Source: Leptasterias polaris (lineage: Eukaryota > Echinodermata > Asteroidea > Forcipulatida > Asteriidae). Taken from it: a stretch of DNA of 64,000 nt. The DNA lies in the NCBI GenBank assembly GCA_037783415.1, contig JAZGTN010000048.1, positions 1,178,001-1,242,000 of the forward strand. The letters are read 5' to 3'. Each line of letters starts with the position of its first letter. Position 1 is the stretch's first letter. The position numbers were made by a program, and so were the translations under genes. Below, one piece after another: positions 10,936-20,400 of this stretch. The notes beneath the pieces were generated by a model. It was not told where the DNA came from. It saw only the letters and a program-made list of their open reading frames with translations, and made no database searches.

Positions 10936-12075
10936 ATGGAGGTTGTATGTAAAATGGTAATTTCTATCTGTATAGTTGCGTCTGGTCTTGCTGCTGATCA
11001 AAGCGAAACTGAATGGTCTCAAAATGGTACCTCATCCTACTTGGTAGTAACATCAACTACACGAAGAACATGGCTTGAGGCAAAAGACATTTGTATTGGC
11101 TTAGAGGCCAGCCTGGTTGTACCGGATTCACCGTCCGAAAACGAGTTCATCTGGAACCTATTCCTACAAGTCCATGGCCCGACCCCAAGTTATGGACTCT
11201 GGATTGATTGTCGGTACATGGAATTAGTTGATGGAGGTCGGTGGAATTGTCATTCAAATGACAATTATGACAATTACCGGAATTGGTGGAAGAATCACGA
11301 GTCAAGTTTCAATAATGCGAAGTGCGCAGCTTTCGGTAACATTAATTCGGGTAAGTGGAGATCCCAGGATTGCACTAACAGAAGATTTGTGGCCTGTAAA
11401 CGCCCTCTGACTATGGCGAACACAACGACTACTGGTCCCAGCAATGCGTTGGTCACTGACCACTACAAGATGACGACAACTGGCCGTATCAATGGGTCGT
11501 TTGCTAACAATGGCAGCGAGGCAACTACTGGACATGGCAGCATGGTTACTGAACGTATAATCGGGATGACCACTAAACAAGGCTTCGAAAACTCGAGTGT
11601 CAACAACTTTGTAGCCACTTTCACAGCTACGGCGACTACTGGCCAAGTCCCAACAAACAGTATTGATCCTACAGACCATGATGACCCAACGACCACTGAT
11701 GAGAGTGAGAGTGTGGCGACTGTAAATCATGACAACACGGCCATTAGTAGTACCGCTGGCCCCGGCATCAGGTTTGAGACTTCAGTCACTGATGGTCAAG
11801 TCCTATCAAATGAGACGGTGAAAAGTGACCCTGTCAACACGGCCACTGTGGGTATGGTTAGCACTGTCAACACGGCGACCATTGGTCCGGACAATTTGCC
11901 GAGTATTGCCTACAAAGTTGCCCCAGTATTCTGCCTTCAGACCGGTCCTGATGGTCGCGTCGAGCACCAGTGCTTAGTCGGTCACGTCATGAAGGAGCTA
12001 CACGGGCTGGTGGTGTGGTGTCTTGCGGGAAGGCGTGCCGATCAGAGCCCCGCTGCCGCTCCTTCAATCTGCTGA
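10936..12075 (+). CDS. Secreted C-type lectin with Ser/Thr-rich stalk, intronless, frame breaks near 12000
   Basis: 379 codons in one exon. Signal peptide about 1-20 (MVISICIVASGLAA). C-type lectin fold about 27-156 with canonical Cys pairs C53-C154 and C130-C146, an extra pair C92/C105, the WLEAK-x-C helix and LWIDCR core. The Ca2+/sugar motifs EPN/QPD and WND are absent (NDNYDNYRNW and KWRSQDC sit there), so classic Ca2+-dependent sugar binding is doubtful. Residues 157-315 are Thr/Ser-rich with many N-x-S/T sites, like a mucin stalk. From about 316 a Cys-containing region (VFCLQTGPDGRVEHQC) starts a PAN-like domain, then the frame runs out of homology; the rest of the PAN domain continues in another frame (11970-12188). 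AATAAA follows at 12392. A lectin of unknown ligand; likely a gene with a frameshift or a young pseudogene. Confidence 0.72.
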   Translation: MEVVCKMVISICIVASGLAADQSETEWSQNGTSSYLVVTSTTRRTWLEAKDICIGLEASLVVPDSPSENEFIWNLFLQVHGPTPSYGLWIDCRYMELVDGGRWNCHSNDNYDNYRNWWKNHESSFNNAKCAAFGNINSGKWRSQDCTNRRFVACKRPLTMANTTTTGPSNALVTDHYKMTTTGRINGSFANNGSEATTGHGSMVTERIIGMTTKQGFENSSVNNFVATFTATATTGQVPTNSIDPTDHDDPTTTDESESVATVNHDNTAISSTAGPGIRFETSVTDGQVLSNETVKSDPVNTATVGMVSTVNTATIGPDNLPSIAYKVAPVFCLQTGPDGRVEHQCLVGHVMKELHGLVVWCLAGRRADQSPAAAPSIC

Positions 12076-12188
12076 TGAAGCCAGGCCAAGGAAAGGTGGT
12101 GTGTCAGCTGAACAGCCTGACTCGCCATGAAGCGACTGACGAAGATCTGTTTCTGGAAAATAACTGTTATTTTTATGATAACTGTTGA
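11990..12188 (+). pseudogene. Out-of-frame PAN/apple-like C-terminus of the lectin gene
   Basis: The shifted frame reads GGVVSCGKACRSEPRCRSFN and VVCQLNSLTRHEATDEDL to TGA at 12186-12188. The CxxxCxxxPxCRSFN...CQLN pattern is typical of PAN domains. It continues the first frame's LVGHVMKEL smoothly, so a one-base insertion or two-base deletion between about 11990 and 12015 explains the break. There is no room for an intron. Confidence 0.65.
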
Positions 12189-12391
12189 ATCTAAAACATG
12201 AAATTCTCAACTCATTTATCTTACCACAGAATAGAGCACCGAAACTAGAGTAACATTTAGGGGGAGTTGAACAATAAGGGGAGCACAATTTTTGTTTAGG
12301 GTGAACTTCTGTCCAATTAAAACGGTTTACATTTCTTTTAGCTTGCCATGCTCCTGTCGTGTGTGTCAAAAAAGTACAATGCCTGCGTGTA

Positions 12392-12397
12392 AATAAA
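12392..12397 (+). terminator. Polyadenylation signal of the lectin gene
   Basis: AATAAA about 200 bp after the PAN-frame stop, followed by A-rich sequence. Confidence 0.5.
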
Positions 12398-12577
12398 AAA
12401 AAGTGTTTAAACGATTGAAATTATCAATTTTGAAAGCTTATACAATTTAACATTGTCTTTTTAAGAAGTTGAAACGGGAGAAAACATTCGTTATGACGTA
12501 GTATTCGTTGATGTGATAATAACAACACTTTTCTGTATATTATATTGTTCTTTATAAGAATTTGTCAATCTATTTTT

Positions 12578-12787
12578 CTATAGACGATGTGACCTCTGAC
12601 GTCATTTGAAAATCATAACATGATGCGCGGGCATGTCGCCGGGCAAAACCTTTGTGTACTTGACAGCCAGCTAGAAAGTACACGCAATATTACCATGACT
12701 ACGCGTCTTTTTGCCCGGCGGAACATGACTTGGACAACAGATTTGTCAACAGAGTTTAACTGTAAACAGCGGTCACATCGTCTATAG
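12578..12787 (+). mobile_element. MITE with CTATAGACGATGTGACC TIRs
   Basis: 210 bp, 17-bp perfect terminal inverted repeats (CTATAGACGATGTGACC / GGTCACATCGTCTATAG). Inverted near-identical copy at 41875-42092. Confidence 0.88.
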
Positions 12788-12908
12788 TGCAATCGTACAG
12801 AGCTTTACCTTTGGGGAGTTTCCCTCCCTTAGGCCTATATAATTTGAGTAATTCGTTCATAGAAAAATTCGTTTGTTTTTCGTTTAAAAAAATGTGCGAT
12901 GTAACTTC

Positions 12909-13275
12909 AAAGGGAAGGTAGACTTTTCGTTTTGGGAAATGTTCGATTGTTTTAATCCTATATAATGTAGATAGGACTATACAATAAAACTAACCTGAGA
13001 AAATTTCGTTTCAAAAGGTGCTTGCGTATCGCCGAAAATCTCGAGCGGATTTGTCCACGCAGGAAGAAAAATCCGTGAGTGGAATAGGCCTACCACAATC
13101 TGAGAAGAAACGTATCTGACAGTAACGGTTGCTCAGATTCAAATTTTGGTGGCTAAAAACTGATAGGCCCCTATATTTGTATATAACCACATTTATTTTG
13201 TCAAAGTGAAATGGTTCTCAAAGTGCTTATCGAAAGCGTAAGAAAGAGTGATTACCAAACGTATACCTTCCCTTT
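12909..13275 (+). mobile_element. MITE family A copy
   Basis: AAAGGGAAGGTAGACTTTTC ... ACGTATACCTTCCCTTT. Confidence 0.75.
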
Positions 13276-14734
13276 AATAATTGTATGCACTCTATTTCAG
13301 GATGAATCGTTTACCATTAAATGATGTGATAATTATACTAGCAGCACCGCCATAGACACGGTCAATGCCTTCTGTCATGCTTGATAAGTAGTGAAACGGG
13401 CACTGTTCGTGTAAATGACAGTCATCGATTTATTACCAAGACGATGAGTCGACAAATGGGGCATCACTAAAAGTTAACATCAATTGACAAGCGAAATTCC
13501 AACCATGAATAGTATAGCTTATTTCATATCAGGTATTATTTCCAATGTAAATTATTGTTAATTTTGAATGTATCAACCCTGTCTGGTATCGATTGTTGAT
13601 AAATCGATTCTTTATAGCAATTGACCTTTTTACTAATGATAAACAAACTGCGATGGCCGAATGTTAGCAAAACATTCAATTGTGTTAACAGATTGTGATC
13701 TTAATTAAACGATTCTGCAAACTTTCACTAAAAAAACCCTCATTGGTTACTTGATTCAAATAAATTCAACATTACTTTTGAATGCCTAATTATGTAACAT
13801 GTTTCACACTGTTTTTGATTTACATTTATGGCTAATTCCCACAGTTTTCCTCCAGCCTTGGTTGGCAAAACTCGGGCTATGACGTTGATTGATTGATTGA
13901 CATTTATTTCACACTAACAGAATATAGGTACATACATTATAACTTTTCAGAATTAATACACATTTAATGCATACATGTATTATGATATTACGTTGACTTG
14001 TACAAAAAGAATAATGTTCAATGTATACATCCTGTCAGCGTGTACGGAAAGAGAGAAGCTCAGTGCTTTTGAGTTTTCCCCCATTGGACAGATAGAACAT
14101 TGAATAATGGACAAACAAAACTACAAAATACATAAATACAATAACTGAAAATAAACAGAGTACAGGATGACAGCAGAAACTAGATTATTTAAATGAAGGT
14201 TGATTTGTTAAATCCATTACAAATAAAAATCAGACAGACAGATGGTGTTTTAGTTTTCTTTTAAATGTATATATTGAGACAGACAGCTTTAAGTTCGTGT
14301 TGAGGCTGTTCCGATATGCAATTCCACGTTGACTGAGACTATTGTTATGAAGTGAGGTTCGGCTATAGCTTACATATAAATCACCCTTCGATGCTCTACG
14401 AGTGGCATGGCAGTGCAAAGACGATGCCAAAGAAAACATATTATTGAAGTTTGTCGGCAGTAGGCCAATTTTATATTTAAACATAAATGTACCCAAGTTT
14501 AGGCGATACAGATCATCGAATTTAAGCACTTTAACTTCAGCAAATAATGGAGCCGTATGTGAAAGATAGCTATTTTTGTAATAATACGAATAGCTTTCTT
14601 TTGTAGCAAGATAAAGCTTGTTACATTGAGAAGTATAGTATCCCCATGACAATATCGCATACCTTAAATAGGGAAGAATTAATGAATTATACAATATTAA
14701 AAAGACTGCTTCATGTCAGGATATATTTCAGTTT

Positions 14735-14993
14735 ATAACACCCCTAACAAATATTCTGCCTTTTCATTGGTTTAGAGCGCGTCACATGATATGTCTTAGA
14801 TTTACTAGAAACGGCGGCCGTGTGATAGTGCATCGTTTGCCGTGTGATAGTCCGACGACTATCACACGGCGTGCAGTACCTAGACGTCTTTTTTACCCAC
14901 CTCGAGCCCAATCAGTTGTGCATCTGTGTATCTGAAATGCGCGTACGAACGTTATGTGTACGAGGATGATAATAGTCTGTTGGGGTGTTATAA
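14735..14993. mobile_element. TIR element nested in the LINE relic
   Basis: Ends TTTATAACACCCCTAACA and TGTTGGGGTGTTATAAA. Contains the palindrome CGTGTGATAGTC-CGAC-GACTATCACACG. Confidence 0.65.
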
Positions 14994-15175
14994 AACAAAT
15001 ATTGACTGCTTTTACTCATGCTATGGTTAAAACTACGACTCCCTCGGTGATCCCCGGAGCGTTCAATTATTTTTCCCTCGGCTGCGCCTCGGGAAAATAG
15101 CACGCTCCGGGGATCACCTCGGGAGTCGTAGTTTTAACCATAGCACTCGAAGCAGTCAATATTTGTATTCTATTC
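14993..15175. mobile_element. Hairpin element with about 60-bp arms
   Basis: Arms ACAAATATTGACTGCTT ... GATCCCCGGAGCG mirror CGCTCCGGGGATC ... GCAGTCAATATTTGT. The centre has its own small palindrome around CCTCGGCTGCGCCTCGGG. Confidence 0.8.
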
Positions 15176-15368
15176 ATAACACCAACGATTTTAGAGATTT
15201 TACCAGCTAACACATCTGTATGTTTAGTCCAAGAGAGGTTTTCATCAATATAAATTCCTAAAAATTTAGAGTTTTTAGTTTACTAATAGAAAGGTCTATA
15301 ATATCATTCTTCTAGTTGTAGCCTGATCATCTGACGTCAAACTTCAGGCTCATGCATAACCTGTCTAT

Positions 15369-16062
15369 AGGCCTTTTCACACTATCGACTTTCGGTCCGT
15401 GTCGAAACTTATCCGGATAGGGTCCGTGTTTTGGCTCGGTAAAATTTAAACACGAATAGGCCCACTGCTTCGCTTTCACACTAGCTCTGAGCGAAATCAG
15501 CTTTTGGGATACACGTGTAACTTTCGATCCGGACATTGTGCGACCGCATCGGGGCACATCGTGGAGCGTATAGCGCGTTGTGATGCTTTGCGGCGACTTT
15601 TTGTACGCGGCGACTTTTCTTTACGTTCTTATCTACTACAACGCGTGGATGGCACCTGCATGCAAGATCGAAAATTAACCCGGAGGTGTTCACACTACGG
15701 CTTTTGATCCGTGTTGGAATTTTCGACACGGATCGAGATTTCTCAACCCACCTCCCGGGCAGGGTTGGTTTCGACACGGATAAAGTGCTCTATCCGGATT
15801 AGTCTTGGCCCAAGACGTCAGTGATCGATAGTGGTTAGTGAGAGCTAGTCAAGTTGGGTAATTCAAGCCACAAGAGGGCGCGCTGTAACGAGTTGTAACC
15901 GAGCGCATTACACTATCCACTATCGATCACTGACGTCTTGGGCCAAGACTATATCCGGATCGACACCGTGTTGAAAAGTTGTAGTGTGAAAAGGTCAGTG
16001 CACATTACACGGATCGTAACCGTCCGTGTCCAACACGGAGATTTTTTGTAGTGTGAATAGGC
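15369..16062. mobile_element. TIR element with GGCCTTTTCACACTA ends, host of a nested MITE
   Basis: GGCCTTTTCACACTATCG at the left and TAGTGTGAATAGGCCTTTT at the right; internal CCGTGTCGAAA/GGATCGACACC motifs repeat. Interrupted at 15800-15951. Confidence 0.65.
15800..15951. mobile_element. 152-bp MITE, 35-bp perfect TIRs, 9-bp TSD
   Basis: TIR begins TAGTCTTGGCCCAAGACGTC. Perfect 9-bp target duplication TATCCGGAT at 15791-15799 and 15952-15960. Nine-bp TSDs suggest a Mutator-like mobiliser (inference). Related element at 39106-39221. Confidence 0.92.
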
Positions 16063-16103
16063 CTTTTGTCTTGCCTGTTTTTTAATGTTTTACTTAGTAT
16101 ACA

Positions 16104-16370
16104 CCATAGAAATAGAACCCGGAGAACGCTGAGCTCGACCGTCCTCTGTGTCGTCTGTGGACAAGGCGTATCGATACCACGCGACACGCGTGTATGGCAA
16201 AATGATCATCACGTGACACGCGTGTATGGCAAAAATGGCAACGCACATAGACCGTTTTTTTGCCATACGCGCGTAAAAGAAATGGCGTACGCGCGTCCAT
16301 AAAAATGGTCTCACAACGAAACCGCACGCACAATGACGCACTCAGCGTTCTCCGGGTTCTATTTCTATGG
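16104..16370. mobile_element. 267-bp MITE, about 30-bp perfect TIRs, TATACA TSD
   Basis: CCATAGAAATAGAACCCGGA ... TCCGGGTTCTATTTCTATGG, flanked by TATACA (16098-16103, 16371-16376). Inside, an ACACGCGTGTATGGCAAAA motif repeats. Confidence 0.88.
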
Positions 16371-16382
16371 TATACACAAACA

Positions 16383-16928
16383 TAGGGTGCGTTCGATTAG
16401 CTTCCCCGGGTCGACCCAGGTCTTCCCCAGGTGCGTTCGAATAGCTTTGACGTCATTCGCGGGGCTCACCCGGGTCAGCCCCAAGTGCCCTGCTTGTGGA
16501 GCGGGTCACTTGGGGTTGCCCCTAGTTCATGACGTCACGGCGAAAAAACTTTCTCAATGGCCACCATTTTGTTTGTAATTCAGCGGGACATTTTAGGAAG
16601 TTTGACACACATTTTCGCCATTACAACAGCGTTTTTGTGAGCAATAAGTATTTTTTATTCGAAGCCGGGTACCTTTGTATCACTGTGGGGTTGTACAAAT
16701 TGTTTAATGTTGCAGTTTTACCTTGAGAATAATTATTTTACGATGTTTTCGTTAATCCACGGAAATTATCGGACATACGGCACAAAACGGAAGTAGTTCC
16801 GGTCGGCTGTCCCAAGATGCATCGGTGTGAATGCTGGGGGAAGTTGGCGTTCGATTAGCTCATGGTTAGGGGCTCACCCGGATGAGCAGACCGGGGTCGA
16901 CCCGGGGAAGCTAATCGAACGCACCCTA
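16383..16928. mobile_element. 546-bp TIR element
   Basis: TAGGGTGCGTTCGATTAGCT ... AGCTAATCGAACGCACCCTA, about 34-bp TIRs. A half copy lies at about 57490-57632. ORFs inside (16333-16726) show no homology. Confidence 0.85.
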
Positions 16929-16929
16929 A

Positions 16930-17102
16930 TAGACCTTATGCATTGACGTCATCCAGCCGCCATCTTAGAGGTAAACTGATGATGAAACAATGGAAACGCG
17001 CTGATTTGTACGCGCGGCGCACAGGACTGGCCAATGAACATCTTCCTTTTGACCTCTAGGCGAGGGCGCCCTACTCAAATGACGTCATATGCATAAGGTC
17101 TA
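16930..17102 (+). mobile_element. TGACGTCA MITE upstream of CLCN6
   Basis: TAGACCTTATGCATTGACGT ... ATGACGTCATATGCATAAGG, ending 264 bp before the CLCN6 ATG. Both TIRs contain the CRE core TGACGTCA. Confidence 0.85.
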
Positions 17103-17365
17103 TTATTTTCTCTGGTTGGCCAAAAGAGGGCGCTCATTAATTTATCGTCTGCAAAAGTTTGTCTGGTACGTATCCGCATGGTGGATGCATTGAGAAGAGA
17201 TTAGAACACACTTGACAGGTCGGTAAATAAAACACCTCCCATTCCGCCCGGTAAATGTTGACAAAATAACGACGTTTGAGATAAAACTCAACCTTTTGGA
17301 GTTGCAGTAATGAGTAGAAAGTCTGGAGAAGTATTGTTGAGATAGTTGGTGTTGTTTTGGAGCGA

Positions 17366-17458
17366 ATGGAGGGAGTTTGCAGTCGGTGTTGCTCGCGGTG
17401 CCGTGGTGGCAATTCACGGGACAGAGTGGACAGTGTCAACCCGTCAAGTGAAGAGATG
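17366..17458 (+). CDS. CLCN6: CLCN6 exon 1 (residues 1-31, Cys-rich N-terminus)
   Basis: Starts at ATG in a Kozak-like context and reads [15 protein letters not shown]; the clustered cysteines match the Cys-rich start of vertebrate ClC-6 and are plausible palmitoylation sites (inference). Donor ATG|GTACGG, phase 0. Confidence 0.88.
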
Positions 17459-20400
17459 GTACGGTAAAGTCTGAAAGAATAATTATGTTGTTGTTTTTAT
17501 AGACTCCCTGCAATGTTGTTTAACTTGAAGGTTATAGTTAATATAAATGTTCGACATATAAATGCAATATTATAGAATTAGTATTGCAAGAATTGTCCCA
17601 TTTTAAACATGTTAAAGTAAATGTTAACTTATTTAAACTTAAAGTTTAAGGGAGTGTACACCGACCTATGTAGGTACCTAATTACCTTTGCTTTGGTAAT
17701 TGCTCAAAACATTAATGACCATAAAAACTGAATTGTTAAAGAGCAATGGAGAGCTTTTGATTATTATAAAACATTGTTAGAAATGGCACCCTTTGAAGTT
17801 AGTGTAGTTTTAGAGAAAGAGGTAAATTTTCACCCCAAAATTTGAATCTGAGAATTAAAGGCTTCCCGCATGATATGAGGCCTTTCTCAGGCAACTCCCA
17901 CACCAACTGTCGACTCCCACCCTGCTACGCCATCCACAGTAAGACTGGTAAGATGGCAGAACACGATAAGGAAAGGGTAAGTTTATGAAATACTAGAAAC
18001 CTTCAAAAGAAATCATGGCTGACTTTGTTTACATTTTAGGAGCCTCTTGTTGATGATTTAAGACATGGAAGCAACGAGTGGTTACCAAGGAAAGATTATG
18101 AGGTAATTACATACAACTTACAAGGCAATTTGCCCTGGTTGATTCAATACCAGTGAGAATAAAGTGCGCCCACTACAGTTTACCCAAGAGAGTCCATTTA
18201 TGCAGTGCATCATGGAGCAAGTTCGTACGTTGGCTGACTAGAGCCGACTAGATGTCACTCGAATGCTGCATGGTTGAACCACCTACAGTGTAGTCCAACT
18301 GGATCAACCTAGCTCCGGAGCATTGTTTCTCTAGTCAACTAACGAAGTTACGTCACTTTGTCAAGATGGTGTTTTAGAACAATCTCTTTGATTCGATTGT
18401 CTTCGCCATATTGGTTGCCATATTAGCCGAATCAATAGACTAAACGTGTTTGAGGGAAACACAGACCACGCATGCGGTGATTTAAATGGCAAATTGACTA
18501 AAGGTTAGCACCCGAACTTGCTCATGGGTGTAGGTCGTCTGTTTGTAGTTGTTTCGCAGCGCTCACAGCATGACTGTAATTGTTTAAGTTCGTTCATGTT
18601 TTGCAAAGCAGCAAGGTCGCATCTTTCTGTGTTATCGGTATTAAGAAAGTTTAGTTTTTTTCGTGAATCTGGTGTTTTTGGGGTAAACGTTTTTCGTGTC
18701 AACCATTTGAAAGTCCCAAACTGCCCCTGCACTGCTTAGTTTTGAGTGTGATTTTTTATAGTCCACCTCTTTTGGGGAAAATGGCCTCACCGGGGTACAC
18801 CATAGAGGGCGCTCTAAGTTGTGGTGTGTATATATAGACCATGTGCCCTCTGGCTCACATGTCTCGTGTACAAAAACATAACAGATGTGTTGTTGTTTTT
18901 ATACATTATCTTTACTTGGCAAAGCTTTGAAATTTTTCAAAAAGATTAGTTGACCAACTTAACACTAAACGTTTGTATTTGAAACAAATTAGTAATTTTT
19001 CAGAGATTTTCAGAAACTAAATACATGTATAACATTTTAGATTTCACCTCAGACTAATTAAATATTTTTATTTTTATGCTCCATCAGAGTCTTGACTATG
19101 ACATCTGCCATAATGCTCCATATCAAGACATGGTGGAAGGAAGAGAGTCATGGGGCAGCCGCCATATTGGATTGGTACGATGGATTGTAACGGGAGTTAT
19201 CGGAGTTTGCACTGGACTGGTATGTTTACCTTGTACCTTGTACCTTATATCTTGTACATGTACCTTTTACCTTATATCTTGTACCTTGTACCTTGTACCT
19301 TGTACTCTGTACCTTGTACTCTGTACCTTGTACCTTGTACCTTGTACCTAATGTACCTAATGTACCTTGTACCTAATGTACATTGTACCTTGTACCTTGT
19401 ACATGTACCTTGTACACTGTACCTTGTACCTTGTCCTTGTACCTTGTACCTTTTGTACCTTGTACCTTTTGTACCTTTTGTACCTTTTGTACCTTGTACC
19501 TTGTACCTTGTACCTTGTACCTTGTACCTTGTACCTTGTACCTTGTACCTTGTACCTTGTACCTTGTACCTTGTACCTTGTATCTTGTATCTTGTATCTT
19601 GTATCTTGTATCTTGTATCTTGTATCTTGTACCTTGTACCTTGTTCCTTGTACCTAGGCGTTGTTCATCCACTGTCAGACTCTCCCAAGTTGTTCTTACC
19701 TTAGCCGTTCTGGTCCAGTTCTTCCCTGCAATCCTCACTGTATCATCCCTCCATCTTTTCTTTGGTCTGCCGCTAGATCTTTTTTCCTACTCTGGTTTGC
19801 CATTCTGTAGTTCTTATTGTCCATCTATTGACCGCCATCCTTGGGATTTGTTTACATGTAGGTGTCATGGTAGAGTGGTTTAGAGCATCAAATTCAAGTT
19901 CTGGTGGTTACATGTACATTAGCGGGGTGTGGGTTTGAATCCCAATCGTGACACTTGTGTCCTTGAGCAAGATATTTTACTATAGTTGCTTCTCTTCACC
20001 CAGGGGTATAAAATAATGGGTAGAGGTTGATATTGTGTTTGAAGAAGTCTTCAGAGCGCCACGCCCACGGCAGCGCTGGGCTGTATACTCCCCAGGGAGC
20101 TTAGAATATTTAAGGAATGTTATTAGCCCAATGACCAGGGCATGTACATGTAGAGCGCATTGATACATTATTGTAAAATGCGGTATATGAGAACCACTAT
20201 TAATATTATTTTTACATGGTAATTTAAACAAGAAGAGCTATAGGCGTCTAACAAAAGCAGTACCCCCCCTCCCCTCAACAATAAACAACTCCCAAACCCC
20301 CCCAAAACAAACAGAAATAAAATCACCTCCGTCATTGCCTTGGTCCCACTTGAGATGCTCCAATTGAAATTGACAATTTCCTAACAGAGGTGTTGTTCAC

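Larger units (their letters stand above)
13885..15330 (-). mobile_element. LINE (CR1/Jockey-like) 3' relic interrupted by foldback insertions
   Basis: Minus-strand ORF 14694-14230 reads LILPYLRYAILSWGYY and ends SVSIYTFKRKLKHHL, the C-terminal part of non-LTR reverse transcriptases. Upstream coding continues at 15290-15170 (KFLGIYIDENLSWTKHT). The two parts are split by the elements at 14735-15175. The 3' tail is TCAATCAATCAATC at 13885-13900. Confidence 0.82.

Noticed and set aside
11302..11730. 142-residue minus-strand ORF
   Set aside because: Antisense shadow of the lectin stalk.
16005..16726. Several 60-83 residue ORFs
   Set aside because: They overlap each other and follow the TIRs of three MITEs.
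19150..19883. Long ORFs on both strands (LYLVPCT repeats)
   Set aside because: They are translations of a 7-bp tandem repeat, which has no stop in any frame. Not protein-coding.
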